Under the pieces are notes generated by a model, which had not been told where the DNA came from, searched no databases, and was given only the letters and a program-made list of their open reading frames with translations. A DNA stretch of 64,000 nt from Microbacterium sp. LWH13-1.2 (GTDB lineage: Bacteria > Actinomycetota > Actinomycetes > Actinomycetales > Microbacteriaceae), in assembly GCF_038397735.1 (NCBI RefSeq), contig NZ_CP151635.1, forward strand, positions 558,001 to 622,000, in the 5' to 3' direction. Both the position numbers and the translations under genes were made by a program. Shown here piece after piece: positions 46,087 to 54,832 of this stretch. The first letter of the stretch is position 1. Every line of letters begins with the position of its first letter.

Positions 46087-46124
46087 CATCTCCTCGGCAT
46101 GACACGTGTCATGCCGAGGAGATG
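46087..46124. repeat. Perfect 38-base palindrome
   Basis: Each 19-base half begins CATCTCCTCGGCATGACAC and its complement follows without a spacer; TG/CA pairs extend it by two bases after one mismatch. It starts at the base after the monooxygenase stop and ends 46 bases before the ABC ATPase start. It may be a terminator hairpin, an operator of the ABC unit, or both. Confidence 0.8.
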
Positions 46125-46158
46125 ACACCGCCCTCCGGCGCCGTCGTCGCCCCTCCGC

Positions 46159-46164
46159 GAGGCT
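46159..46164 (+). promoter_or_regulatory. -10-like hexamer of the ABC-2 unit
   Basis: GAGGCT, six bases from the ATG at 46171. GGAGG overlaps the spacer, so both leaderless and ribosome-site-led starts are possible. Confidence 0.4.
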
Positions 46165-46170
46165 GGAGGC

Positions 46171-47145
46171 ATGAACAACACCTCCAGGGGTCGTCCGGTG
46201 GCGCAGGCTGCCGCTCGTCCGGCATCCAACGCCTCGAACGATGATCCGGTCGTGCTCGACCTGCGCGGCGTCACGCGCCATTTCGGCTCGGGCGACCGTC
46301 GCGTGCAGGCCGTGGCCGGAGTCGATCTGTCGATCCGCCGGGGAGAGGTCGTGGCCTTGCTGGGGCCGAACGGCGCAGGCAAGACGACCACCCTCGACAT
46401 GCTCCTGGGGCTCACACAGCCCAGCACCGGCACCGTGCAGGTGCTCGGGGTCACGCCGGAGCGGGCCACGTCGAGCGGCGCGATCGGCGCGGTGCTGCAG
46501 ACCGGCGGTCTGCTGGGCGACCTGACCGTGGGCGAGACCGTGCGCCTCATCGCCTCGCTGTACGGAGCAGAAGCCATCGCACGCGTGCCCGAGGTCATGG
46601 CCCGTGCCGATCTCGAAAACCTCGCCCGCCGTCGGGTGTCGAAGTGCTCCGGTGGAGAGCAGCAGCGGGTGAAGTTCGCGCTCGCCATGGTCTCCGACCC
46701 CGACATCCTCGTGCTCGATGAGCCGACGGCAGGTATGGATGTCACCGCCCGGCGGCACTTCTGGGACGTCATGCGGGCGGATGCGGATGCCGGGCGCACG
46801 ATCGTCTTCGCCACCCACTACCTGGAAGAGGCGGAGCAGTTCGCGCGCCGGACGGTGGTGATGCACCGCGGCGCGATCGTCGCGGACGCCCCCACCGCGC
46901 TGCTGCGCGCGAGTCTCGGGGAGCGGAGCCTCTCCGCGACCGTCGACTCGGCCGATGCGGTGCTCGTTGCGACGTTGGAAGACACGGACGGCGTCGTGGA
47001 CGTGCGACTGGACGGGAACCGGCTGAGCCTGCGCGCAGCGGACTCGGACGCCGCCGCCCGGATCCTCCTCGACTACGGCGCCCACGACCTCGAGATCGCC
47101 GCCGCCACCCTCGAAACCGCCTTCACGGCCCTGACGGAGAACTGA
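46171..47145 (+). CDS. ABC-2 type exporter ATPase
   Basis: 324 residues. Walker A GPNGAGKTTT, signature CSGGEQQRVKFA, Walker B ILVLDEPTAGMD and the switch in VFATHYLEEAE are complete, with a C-terminal regulatory part after residue 235. A 30-residue low-complexity N-terminus precedes the domain. It pairs with the permease starting one base later (stop and ATG nearly touch). Together with the DesK/DesR-type pair downstream, this is the usual layout of a stress- or lipid-responsive drug/lantibiotic exporter. Confidence 0.93.
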   Translation: MNNTSRGRPVAQAAARPASNASNDDPVVLDLRGVTRHFGSGDRRVQAVAGVDLSIRRGEVVALLGPNGAGKTTTLDMLLGLTQPSTGTVQVLGVTPERATSSGAIGAVLQTGGLLGDLTVGETVRLIASLYGAEAIARVPEVMARADLENLARRRVSKCSGGEQQRVKFALAMVSDPDILVLDEPTAGMDVTARRHFWDVMRADADAGRTIVFATHYLEEAEQFARRTVVMHRGAIVADAPTALLRASLGERSLSATVDSADAVLVATLEDTDGVVDVRLDGNRLSLRAADSDAAARILLDYGAHDLEIAAATLETAFTALTEN

Positions 47146-47146
47146 C

Positions 47147-47902
47147 ATGCTCGTCTCACCCACCATGCTGCGCATTGAAGGCATCCGTCAGCTGCGCAAC
47201 CCGTACACGCTCGCGTTCACGCTGGCGATGCCGGTCGCGATGTACCTGCTATTCGGCGCGGGGATGGGCTACGGCTCGCTCTCTGCCGGCCATGGCAACG
47301 TGTCCTTCTACGTGATGACGTCGATGGCCGCCTACGGCACGGCGGTCGCGATGAGCTCGTTGACCTCGCTCGCGGCGACGGAGGCGAAGCAGGGCTGGGG
47401 TCGTCAGCTCGCGATGACCCCGCTGACGACCGCAGGCTACGCACTCACGAAGCTGCTCACATCGGTCGCCTTCGCTGCGCTGGCACTGGTCGCCGTCTTC
47501 TCCGCCGGCATGATGACCGGCGCACAGGTCGAGGATGCCTGGCGCTGGGTGGCCACTGCGGCCCTCATCCTCGGGATCGGCCTGATGTACGGGCTGTTCG
47601 GACTCGGCGTCGGCCTGTTCTTCAGCTCGGACTCCGCCGCGGCGCTGGCCTCGATCTCGATGACGTTCTTCGCATTCTTCGGCAATGTCTTCATGCCGCT
47701 CGACGGGATGATGCTCGACATCGCCCGCTTCACGCCCCTGTACGGTTTCGTCGCCCTCAGTCGCTGGCCGTTGACCGACGGTGTCCTCACGACGGGGCAG
47801 ACGGACGAGCCGTGGATGCTGCTCCTGAACATCGTCGTGTGGCTGGGACTGTTCGGGCTGCTGGTGACCATGGGTATGCAGCGCTCCCGGTCGCGGCAGT
47901 AG
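47147..47902 (+). CDS. ABC-2 type exporter permease
   Basis: 251 residues, six membrane segments (first LAFTLAMPVAMYLLFGAGM, last LLNIVVWLGLFGLLVTMGM), ABC-2 family. It starts one base after the ATPase stop. It would form a homodimer channel with two copies of the ATPase. Substrate unknown. Confidence 0.92.
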   Translation: MLVSPTMLRIEGIRQLRNPYTLAFTLAMPVAMYLLFGAGMGYGSLSAGHGNVSFYVMTSMAAYGTAVAMSSLTSLAATEAKQGWGRQLAMTPLTTAGYALTKLLTSVAFAALALVAVFSAGMMTGAQVEDAWRWVATAALILGIGLMYGLFGLGVGLFFSSDSAAALASISMTFFAFFGNVFMPLDGMMLDIARFTPLYGFVALSRWPLTDGVLTTGQTDEPWMLLLNIVVWLGLFGLLVTMGMQRSRSRQ

Positions 47903-47926
47903 GAACCCGGCATCACTCGGCGTCGA

Positions 47927-47932
47927 TAGGTT
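47927..47932 (+). promoter_or_regulatory. -10 hexamer of the histidine kinase gene
   Basis: TAGGTT, six bases from the ATG at 47939, giving the two-component pair its own leaderless transcript apart from readthrough. Confidence 0.5.
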
Positions 47933-47938
47933 GGACGG

Positions 47939-49153
47939 ATGATGCAGGACTCGAAGCGGGCATCCTCGGACGCATCCGGGGACGCCCGGCGGCTCGCCGC
48001 CCTGGGAGCACCGCCGGCCGCATGGTCGGCCCCGGGAGCGCGCGCCCCACGTGGACCGGTGGGGAAGGATCCCTGGGCGCGGTTCGGCTGGCTGATGGCC
48101 GTGATCTGGCTGGTCTTCCTCGTCTACCCGGTGCTGTCGCTCCTGCGCTCCGAGGCGCCGCCCCCGTGGATCGTCGTGGGCTGGATCGCGCTGATCGCCT
48201 TCGTGCTGCTGTACGTCACCGGCTTCGTGCACGGGATGCGCGGCGGGGGCGGGTTGGGGCGACCGCCGTCTGTACGGCAGTGGGTCACGTTCGCGCTCCT
48301 CATCGTCTGCGCACTGATCTCCGTGCCGGCAGAAGGCGGGTCCGCGCTCAGCTTCCTTCCGTTCATCATGTCGTTCGCCTCCTACGGGCTGACGCGTGTG
48401 TGGCACTGGATCACGACGGTCGCCGCCCTGACGTTCGCGGCGCTGTGCGTCTTCCTCCTCCCCGGAGGCCTCAGCTACCTGTCGGTGCTGGCGATCATCG
48501 GACTGCTGGGCGTCGTCAACACGGTGTCGACCTGGCTCATCATCCGCTCGGGAGAGGCTGAGCAGCTCGGGCTCGAATTGGCGACGAGTGAGGGGCGCGA
48601 AGCCGTCGCCCGCGACGTGCACGACCTGATCGGCCACTCGCTGACGGTCGTCGGTCTCAAGGCGCAGCTCGTGCGCCGCCTCATGGATTCCGATCCGGAG
48701 CGCGCGAAGGCCGAGCTCGCCGACATCGAGCGGCTGACGGCGGAGGCGCTCGCCGGGGTGAGGTCATCGGTGTCCGGTGCGCGCGCGGCCACGCTCGTCG
48801 AGCAGCTCGCCTCGTCTCGGGACTCGCTCCGCGCTGCCGACATCGAGCTGCGGGTCGACGGCGAGGTCGATGCCCTCTCGCCGGTGCAGGCGATCACCGC
48901 GAGTTGGATCCTGCGTGAGGCGACGACCAATGCGCTGCGTCATTCGCGGGCGCGTATGGTGCGTGTGCTGCTGGCGCCCGGACGGCTGGTGGTCGACGAC
49001 GACGGGGTCGGCATGCCTGAAGGTGCAGGTGAAGGCGCGGGCAACGGCATCCGTGGCATGCGCGAGCGTGCGGCGGCAGCAGGAGCAGGCTTCGCGATCG
49101 CCGGAGTGCGTGCCCCCGAGCGCTCGGGGACCAGGGTGGAGGTGACCTGGTGA
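47939..49153 (+). CDS. DesK-like sensor histidine kinase
   Basis: 404 residues. A 45-residue polar N-terminus, five or six membrane segments (WLMAVIWLVFLVYPVLSLL through VLAIIGLLGVVNTVSTWLII), then a HisKA_3 domain with the phospho-His in VARDVHDLIGHSL and an HATPase domain (VDDDGVGMPEG, GNGIRGMRERAAAAG). It has no extracytoplasmic sensor, so it likely senses the membrane state. ATG 47939 or 47942 could start it. The response regulator overlaps its stop by four bases. Confidence 0.93.
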   Translation: MMQDSKRASSDASGDARRLAALGAPPAAWSAPGARAPRGPVGKDPWARFGWLMAVIWLVFLVYPVLSLLRSEAPPPWIVVGWIALIAFVLLYVTGFVHGMRGGGGLGRPPSVRQWVTFALLIVCALISVPAEGGSALSFLPFIMSFASYGLTRVWHWITTVAALTFAALCVFLLPGGLSYLSVLAIIGLLGVVNTVSTWLIIRSGEAEQLGLELATSEGREAVARDVHDLIGHSLTVVGLKAQLVRRLMDSDPERAKAELADIERLTAEALAGVRSSVSGARAATLVEQLASSRDSLRAADIELRVDGEVDALSPVQAITASWILREATTNALRHSRARMVRVLLAPGRLVVDDDGVGMPEGAGEGAGNGIRGMRERAAAAGAGFAIAGVRAPERSGTRVEVTW

Positions 49154-49779
49154 CGGCCGCGAGTGAGGGTGCGCGCATCCGTCTGCTCATCGCCGACGAT
49201 CAGGCGCTGGTGCGCGGCGCACTGGGGGCACTGCTCGAGCTCGAGCCCGACCTCACCGTGGTCGGCATGGCATCGGACGGTGCAGAGGCGCTGCGGCTCG
49301 CGGAGGAGCTGCGACCGGATGTGTGTCTGATGGACATCCAGATGCCGGGCATGGACGGCGTGGAGGCGACGCGTCGGGTACGCGCGGCGAGCCCGACGAC
49401 GCAGATCCTCATCGTGACCACCTTCGCGCGCCCCGGATATCTGCGGTCGGCGCTGGACGCCGGAGCCAGCGGGTTCATCGTGAAGGACACCCCTGCCGAG
49501 CAGCTGGCGGAGGCGGTGCGTCGGGTGCATAGGGGCGTGCGCGTGCTCGATCCGGTGCTCGCCGCGGACAGCCTGTTCGACGGTGCGAACCCACTGAGCG
49601 AGCGGGAGCGTCAGGTGCTCCGTCTCGCTGAGGACGGCCGATCGGCCGCTGCCGTCGCGGCCGAGGTGTTCCTGTCTGCGGGCACGGTGCGAAATCACCT
49701 CTCCGCGGCGATCGGGAAGACGGGCGCGGCGAACCGTGCGCAGGCCGTGCGGATCGCGCTCGACAAGGGCTGGATCTGA
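49150..49779 (+). CDS. LuxR-family (NarL-type) response regulator
   Basis: 209 residues. The receiver has DDQALVRGALG, the phospho-Asp in VCLMDIQMPGMDG, and Lys in FIVKDTP; the C-terminal HTH (LSERERQVLRLAEDGRS, GTVRNHLSAAIGKTG) binds DNA. It starts at GTG 49150 overlapping the kinase stop. It probably controls the ABC-2 exporter genes upstream, as in similar four-gene modules. Confidence 0.95.
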   Translation: MTAASEGARIRLLIADDQALVRGALGALLELEPDLTVVGMASDGAEALRLAEELRPDVCLMDIQMPGMDGVEATRRVRAASPTTQILIVTTFARPGYLRSALDAGASGFIVKDTPAEQLAEAVRRVHRGVRVLDPVLAADSLFDGANPLSERERQVLRLAEDGRSAAAVAAEVFLSAGTVRNHLSAAIGKTGAANRAQAVRIALDKGWI

Positions 49780-49782
49780 CGC

Positions 49783-50967
49783 TCATTCCGCAGCGGATGC
49801 GATGCGCGCCCGCTGCGCCGCTGCGTGCTTCTGCCGGGCGAGCCAGGTGTGGTTGGCGATCGCAGCTCGGAGTTCGGTGGTGTAGTCCTTTCCGGCGTCG
49901 GGGTATCGGCGGAGATTCCGCAGATGGAAGGGTGATTCTTCCCGATGGGGCCCGGTGCCGTCGATGCGCCTGGCGAGGTCGGTGAGGCTGTCGCGGCCCG
50001 CTTCGCGGTACTGGCGGCGCTCGGTATCATCCAGGCGGATCAGGCACGAGTCGTCGATCATCGAGCTGATCGTGTATCGGGAGTCGAGGTACAGGTCGCC
50101 GTGCTGTTCGACCAGGAACCACGAGCCGGGCTCGTGGTCGACGTAGCGCATCGCCTCTCGCGTCGCGGCGATGCGAGCGGCGTCGCCCCACTGCTCTACG
50201 GGAGGGACCGCCTCGTGTGGTCGTCGCAGTGCGGCATCCAGAGGGTGATGGCCGAACGTCGGCGAGGAGTCGCGATACAGGGTGAGACATGCGACCCGAC
50301 CGCACGCGGTGCAGGTGACCTGGCTCTCCACTCGCTCCAACAGGGCGGATGCGTGCAGGGGGCGGAGGTCGCTGAGGGGCACTGGCCCGTCTCTGCTCGT
50401 GAGCGCTCCTGCCTCGACGCCGTCGACGAGACGGCGGATCGTGCCGTCCAGATCGAAAAGACCGTCCTCGGTGCGTGCGATCAGCTCGCGGCACACCGGG
50501 CAGCCGTCGTGGACCGGACGGCACGTGTCCTTCGGGTCATCCACGGTGAAGGCCACCCGCTGCAGGTCACCGGCTCGGCGGCCTCCGTGCTTCACGAACT
50601 CCGGGCGCAGATACGCGGCCTCGAGCACGAAGTAGCGGTCGCCCTCTGCGAACCTCCACGGGGCGTCGAAGATCGCCGTGAAGTCCGAGAACGTGGCGCT
50701 GTTGTCGATCCCGGGGACCCACTCGGCCACATCGAGTCCCCGCGGGGCGAACGACGTGGGTGTGAGGTGGAGGATCACGGCGATGACCGCGTCGTCATGC
50801 AGCACGATCTCACCACCGGATCCGAATCTCAGGTGCCGCGAGAGCACGGCCGGTTCTCCGATGCGATATGCATCGGTCTCTGCCGGGCTGGTACCGAACG
50901 CAGCCATCAGGTCTCTCGCGGCGACGTCGCCCTGGGGCTCGCCGAGTGCCTGGAAGATCAGCTGCAT
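49783..50967 (-). CDS. Cysteine-rich cytoplasmic protein, function unknown
   Basis: 394 residues, no membrane or signal segments. The middle carries a cluster of possible zinc ligands: TCRPVHDGCPVCRELI, then about 60 residues later VTCTACGRVACLTL. The N-terminal third has QALGEPQGDVAARDLMAAFG; the C-terminal third is rich in Arg/Tyr (SLTDLARRIDG, RRYPDAGKDYTTEL). I do not recognise a family. The start is ATG 50967 with minus-strand GAGCAT six bases upstream. It converges on the response regulator with a three-base gap and is divergent from the VOC gene. Confidence 0.85.
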   Translation of the reverse strand: MQLIFQALGEPQGDVAARDLMAAFGTSPAETDAYRIGEPAVLSRHLRFGSGGEIVLHDDAVIAVILHLTPTSFAPRGLDVAEWVPGIDNSATFSDFTAIFDAPWRFAEGDRYFVLEAAYLRPEFVKHGGRRAGDLQRVAFTVDDPKDTCRPVHDGCPVCRELIARTEDGLFDLDGTIRRLVDGVEAGALTSRDGPVPLSDLRPLHASALLERVESQVTCTACGRVACLTLYRDSSPTFGHHPLDAALRRPHEAVPPVEQWGDAARIAATREAMRYVDHEPGSWFLVEQHGDLYLDSRYTISSMIDDSCLIRLDDTERRQYREAGRDSLTDLARRIDGTGPHREESPFHLRNLRRYPDAGKDYTTELRAAIANHTWLARQKHAAAQRARIASAAE

Positions 50968-50973
50968 CCGGTC

Positions 50974-50979
50974 ATGCTC
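50974..50979 (-). promoter_or_regulatory. -10-like hexamer of the cysteine-rich protein gene
   Basis: Minus-strand GAGCAT, six bases from the ATG at 50967; the first base departs from TANNNT. Confidence 0.4.
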
Positions 50980-51131
50980 TCGTCGTCGCGTCACCGGACC
51001 AGTATCCGTCACCGATGACCGCACGCGCGGCCAGTCGGCGGGGTTAGGGGATGCGCCCTCTCTCTGGCGGGTGTCGGAAGCCCCGCGTAGCCTGAGGGCC
51101 GATGGGCGCTGACGCCCACAGTGAGGAGCGC

Positions 51132-51515
51132 ATGATGACCTGGAAGATCGAGCTCATCTTCGTGCCGGTGACCGACGTCGACCGCTCGAAGGAGTTCTAC
51201 ACGAAGATCGGATTCAACCCCGACCACGATCAGGTGCCGTACGAGGGGCTCCGCTTCGTGCAGATGACTCCGCCGGGGTCCGCCTGCTCGATCGCCTTCG
51301 GCACGGGACTCGAGATTCCTCTCGAGCCGGGGCAGCAGAAGACGATCCAGGTGGTGGTGCCGAACGCCGACGAGGCGAAGGCACAGCTCGAGGCCGTGGG
51401 CGTGACGACCAAGGGCGTCGAAGACCTGGGCTGGGGGCGTTTCGTCTGGTTCGACGACCCCGACGGCAACACCTGGACTCTTCAGGAACTGCCCGACTAC
51501 AGCGCGCAGGCCTGA
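51132..51515 (+). CDS. VOC-family (glyoxalase-like) protein
   Basis: 127 residues, one VOC domain (two babbab modules). The N-terminal KIELIFVPVTDVDRSKEFYTKIGF and C-terminal VWFDDPDGNTWTLQELP are typical of the actinobacterial glyoxalase/bleomycin-resistance-like group; the metal-binding Glu may be in the LQE motif. Function is not predictable from this. GAGGAG lies just upstream; ATG 51132 and 51135 are both possible (spacing favours 51135). A -10 TAGCCT lies at 51088-51093. Single gene. Confidence 0.85.
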   Translation: MMTWKIELIFVPVTDVDRSKEFYTKIGFNPDHDQVPYEGLRFVQMTPPGSACSIAFGTGLEIPLEPGQQKTIQVVVPNADEAKAQLEAVGVTTKGVEDLGWGRFVWFDDPDGNTWTLQELPDYSAQA

Positions 51516-51550
51516 CGCAGCCGGAGCCCCGAGGCAACGGCAGGCTGAGG

Positions 51551-51985
51551 TCAGCGTGCGGAGATCGTGCGCAGGGCCGCTGGCGCGCCCTCCGGAAAGA
51601 GCACGCGGACGCCGGTCTCGATGTCGGCGATGGGCACCCAGCGCACAGGGCTGCCCTCGTCGAGTATCCGGAGTTCGGCGTCGAGCGGCACGGCATCGAG
51701 CGCTGCGGACGACACTGCGAAGACGTGCGCGATCTCATGCCCGGGTGCGCCCTCGTACGTGAAGATGTTCTCGAAGACGCCGAGCGGCTCGGCGCCGTCG
51801 AGCTCGACGCCGAGTTCTTCCATGAACTCTCGCCGGAGCGCCTCCACAGCTGTCTCGCCGAACTCGATCCCCCCGCCGATCGCGCGGAGGAAGTCGAGTC
51901 CGCGTGAGCGGTCGTGTCCTTCGAGGGCGAGCAGATGCCCGTCCTTCACGGGGAGGCCGACGGCGATGTTGCGGATGGCAGGCAC
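51551..51985 (-). CDS. Nudix hydrolase (second in window)
   Basis: 144 residues. The Nudix box reads GGGIEFGETAVEALRREF then MEELGVEL and keeps the metal-binding Glu residues. The C-terminal half (GAPGHEIAHVFAVSSAAL) suggests a nucleotide-sugar or diphosphate substrate of the ADP-ribose type but no more can be said. The start is set to GTG 51985 because TAGCCT lies six bases before it; GTG 51988 is adjacent. It lies 35 bases before the PhzF stop on the same strand. Confidence 0.88.
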   Translation of the reverse strand: MPAIRNIAVGLPVKDGHLLALEGHDRSRGLDFLRAIGGGIEFGETAVEALRREFMEELGVELDGAEPLGVFENIFTYEGAPGHEIAHVFAVSSAALDAVPLDAELRILDEGSPVRWVPIADIETGVRVLFPEGAPAALRTISAR

Positions 51986-51991
51986 CACGGA

Positions 51992-51997
51992 AGGCTA
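51992..51997 (-). promoter_or_regulatory. -10 hexamer of the Nudix gene
   Basis: Minus-strand TAGCCT, six bases from GTG 51985; this decides between two adjacent GTG codons. Confidence 0.5.
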
Positions 51998-52020
51998 ACG
52001 CAGGAGGACGGGCGCGCGGC

Positions 52021-52875
52021 TCAGGGTAGTCGGAACGCCCCGCCGGACACCACGATGCCGCCGGTCGGCGGGATCGTCACGGTGAGCAGACTCGGGCGAC
52101 GAACGTGCGCGCCCTGGTGGATGCGGACGGCCTGCTCCGTATGGCCGAGATCCCGCAGGTATGCGCCGACGGATGCCGCCGCTGATCCCGTCGCCGGGTC
52201 TTCGGTGATGCGGCCGACCGGGAACAGGTTGCGCGCGTCGAAGTCCGCAGGACCCACCGCGTGCAGCACCGTCACGGTGCCGAGCCACCCCTGTTCGCGC
52301 ATGAGCGCAGCGACATCGGCGGGGAAGAAGCGGAACTGATCGAACAGCTCTCGGTCACGGAGAGTGATGACCGGATGCCAGTTGCCGGCGAACGCCTCCT
52401 TCGGAGGGAATCGCTCGTCGAGATCCGTGACCTCGACGCTCAACAGGCTCAAGAGCCTCTCGAGCACCGATGCGTCGAGATCGCGCACCTGAGGCTCGAC
52501 GCTCGTGAACGACACGATGATCCGTCCGTCCGCGTCTGCGACCGACCGTAGCGTGACGGCGCCGGCATCGGTGTCGAAGACCACATCTCCGACACCGTCG
52601 CTCTCGGCGAGGGCGACGGCGGTGGCGACCGTCGCATGGCCGCAGAACGGCACTTCGGCAGCAGGCGACCAATAGCGCACCCGATAACGCGGAACCGGTG
52701 CATCCGCGGCCCGGCCGACGACGAACGCGGTCTCGGAGTATCCGACGTCCGCGGCGATGCGCTGCATCCGCTCGTCGGACGTCCCGCCGGCATCGAGCAC
52801 CACCCCTGCGGGGTTCCCCCCGGTGGGGGTCGCAGCGAACGCGCTGTAGCGCAGGATATCGAGGTCATCGGTCAT
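52021..52875 (-). CDS. PhzF-family isomerase
   Basis: 284 residues. Two diaminopimelate-epimerase-like halves; the catalytic Glu48 sits in VGYSETAFV and the substrate loop includes SAFAATPTGGNPAGVVL and TEDPATGSAAASVGAYL. PhzF relatives isomerise small carboxylic or aromatic molecules; no phenazine genes are nearby, so phenazine making is not implied. Start ATG 52875 with TAGGCT seven bases upstream. Same strand as the ThDP enzyme upstream (27-base gap). Confidence 0.9.
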   Translation of the reverse strand: MTDDLDILRYSAFAATPTGGNPAGVVLDAGGTSDERMQRIAADVGYSETAFVVGRAADAPVPRYRVRYWSPAAEVPFCGHATVATAVALAESDGVGDVVFDTDAGAVTLRSVADADGRIIVSFTSVEPQVRDLDASVLERLLSLLSVEVTDLDERFPPKEAFAGNWHPVITLRDRELFDQFRFFPADVAALMREQGWLGTVTVLHAVGPADFDARNLFPVGRITEDPATGSAAASVGAYLRDLGHTEQAVRIHQGAHVRRPSLLTVTIPPTGGIVVSGGAFRLP

Positions 52876-52882
52876 GACGAGG

Positions 52883-52888
52883 AGCCTA
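52883..52888 (-). promoter_or_regulatory. -10 hexamer of the PhzF gene
   Basis: Minus-strand TAGGCT, seven bases from ATG 52875. Confidence 0.5.
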
Positions 52889-52902
52889 GCGATCCCGCAG
52901 GG

Positions 52903-54666
52903 TCACGAGTTCACACGGATGATCTCCTGCTGGTACGGCGCGATGACGTCGCCCGAGATGCGGAGGTCGAGCAGCAGGAAGCGTCGCGTCGCGGCATCCT
53001 CGAGTGCCCAGGTGCCGAGCCGATCGAGATCCGCGAGGGTCTTCACGACGACGCCCTCTGCGCCGACAGCGGCACCGAACGCGGCGAAGTCGACCTCGGG
53101 GATCCGCATCGGCCCCTCAGCCAGTCCCTTGAGACCGTACAGGTTGACCTCGGCGCCGTACGCGGCGTCGTTCCAGATCACGGCGACGCCACGGCCCTGG
53201 GCGGCACGGACGGCTGACTCGAGGTCGGCGATCGCCATCAGGCCCCCGCCGTCGCCCGACGTCAGCACGACGGTCGACTCGCGGCGGGCGAGAGCCGCGC
53301 CGACGACACTCGGCCAGCCCTGTCCGATCGACTGGAAAGCGGTGCCGACCATCATCATGCGGTCGGGGGCCTCGACCGGCCAGTACATGTTCGCCCAGCC
53401 GATGAAGTGTCCGCCGTCGGAGACGACGACACGGTCGCTGGGCAGCAGCTCGGCGATGCGGCGTGCGGCCGACCGGGGGTCCAGGCGCCCGTCTGAGGCG
53501 AGGTCGTCGCCCTCGTCGTACGTGCGTGCCGCGGCGACGTCGACGGACTCGCGCCAGGGCATCCCGAGCACAGATTCGGATGCCCGGTGCGACGCGCCGT
53601 CCGTGAGTCCCGACGTCTCGGCGCGGCGTGCCTCAGCTCCGAAGCTGTGCTCGGCAGCGTCGATCTCGGGAGCGGCGCCGGAGACGAGGGAGCCGACCCG
53701 CGCGACGAGCTCCTCGGCTGCGAGGCGGGCGTCCGCACGGACGAAGCCGCCGACATGAGGATGCGTGGCAGCCGGGGCGATGTCGATCTGGAAAACGCGG
53801 GTGCCGGGCGCGAAGAGCTCGCCGAAGCGCATCGTGAACTGGTTGAGGGAGGCGCCGAAAACGACCGCGACGTCAGCGCTGCGCACGAGCTCCATGGCGC
53901 CGTCGGCACCGAATCCGCCGGTGACGCCGAGGTCGTACTGCGACTCGGGGAACACGCCGCGACCGAGTGCGGACGATGCGGTGAGGGCACCGGTCAGGCC
54001 GGCGAGCTCGCCCAGCGCACCACCCGCGCCGGCCAGCCAGGCACCACGACCGGCGAGCAGGAACGGGCGGGATGCTCCGGCCAGGGCCGCGGCGATCTCA
54101 CCCAGCGTGCCTTCGGAGAACTCCCCGCGAGGGGCGAGCGGCGCGGGGAGTCGCGGCGCCGGCGCCTCGGGCACTGCACCCGCCTCGAGCGCGGCCACGT
54201 CGTAGGGGATGGCCAGCACGACCGGCACGCGGTAGGTCAGCGCGTGCTCGATCGCGATCACGGTGGTCGCGGCGGCATCCGCGCGACCGACCGTATAGGT
54301 GCGGGCGCCGACGGCCGAGGCGAGCGCGATCTGATCGACGTCCCACGGGCGAGGACCGGAGGTCGGCTCATCGCCGACCACGAGCACGAGCGGCACGTGG
54401 GCCTGCACGGCCTCGGCGAGCGCCGTGAGCGTGTTCGTGAAGCCCGCGCCGTAGGTCGAGGTGCCGGCCGCGATGCGTCCGGAGGCGCGGAAGTGCGCGT
54501 CCGCGGCGACGACCGCGCCCTGCTCGTGGCGGACGGCCGTGAATACCGCATCCGTCTGCGTCTCGATCGCGTCGAGGAAGTAGGCGTTGCCGTTGCCCAT
54601 CACGCCGAAGACGGCGTCGATGTGCTGGGCGAGGGTGTGTGCGACGTGCGCGGAGACGGTGGGCAT
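52903..54666 (-). CDS. Thiamine diphosphate-dependent enzyme (acetolactate synthase-like)
   Basis: 587 residues with the three-domain layout: PYR domain with the catalytic Glu in AVRHEQGAVVAAD, central domain with FGASLNQFTMRFG, and PP domain with the ThDP motif GDGGGLMAIADLES...WND and DGGHFIGWANMYWP. It acts on 2-oxo acids (decarboxylation or carboligation). No small regulatory subunit of acetolactate synthase is adjacent, so a catabolic or benzoylformate/indolepyruvate-decarboxylase-like role is as likely. It starts at ATG 54666 with GAAAGG eight bases upstream. Confidence 0.88.
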   Translation of the reverse strand: MPTVSAHVAHTLAQHIDAVFGVMGNGNAYFLDAIETQTDAVFTAVRHEQGAVVAADAHFRASGRIAAGTSTYGAGFTNTLTALAEAVQAHVPLVLVVGDEPTSGPRPWDVDQIALASAVGARTYTVGRADAAATTVIAIEHALTYRVPVVLAIPYDVAALEAGAVPEAPAPRLPAPLAPRGEFSEGTLGEIAAALAGASRPFLLAGRGAWLAGAGGALGELAGLTGALTASSALGRGVFPESQYDLGVTGGFGADGAMELVRSADVAVVFGASLNQFTMRFGELFAPGTRVFQIDIAPAATHPHVGGFVRADARLAAEELVARVGSLVSGAAPEIDAAEHSFGAEARRAETSGLTDGASHRASESVLGMPWRESVDVAAARTYDEGDDLASDGRLDPRSAARRIAELLPSDRVVVSDGGHFIGWANMYWPVEAPDRMMMVGTAFQSIGQGWPSVVGAALARRESTVVLTSGDGGGLMAIADLESAVRAAQGRGVAVIWNDAAYGAEVNLYGLKGLAEGPMRIPEVDFAAFGAAVGAEGVVVKTLADLDRLGTWALEDAATRRFLLLDLRISGDVIAPYQQEIIRVNS

Positions 54667-54832
54667 GGGGAAGCCTTTCGAGACAGGGACGGAGAACGTG
54701 CGATTCCGTATGTGTCTCGCCCCCGCGTCATCGTGGGGTGCTTCGTGCCTCTTTTTCAGGCACCGGCGGCAGAGGTCGCCGGACGTCTAGATCCTACAGC
54801 CGTGGTCGATGTCGCGGCTCCGTCTCGTGCGC

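Noticed and set aside
44128..47184. A 1,018-residue minus-strand frame over the monooxygenase and ABC ATPase genes
   Set aside because: Antisense to genes with clear motifs, with typical antisense composition; the GC-rich third positions keep the frame open.
54667..54832. A glutamine riboswitch before the ATP-grasp gene
   Set aside because: None of the glnA motif's conserved blocks are found; only a short GTGCCT/AGGCAC hairpin is present.
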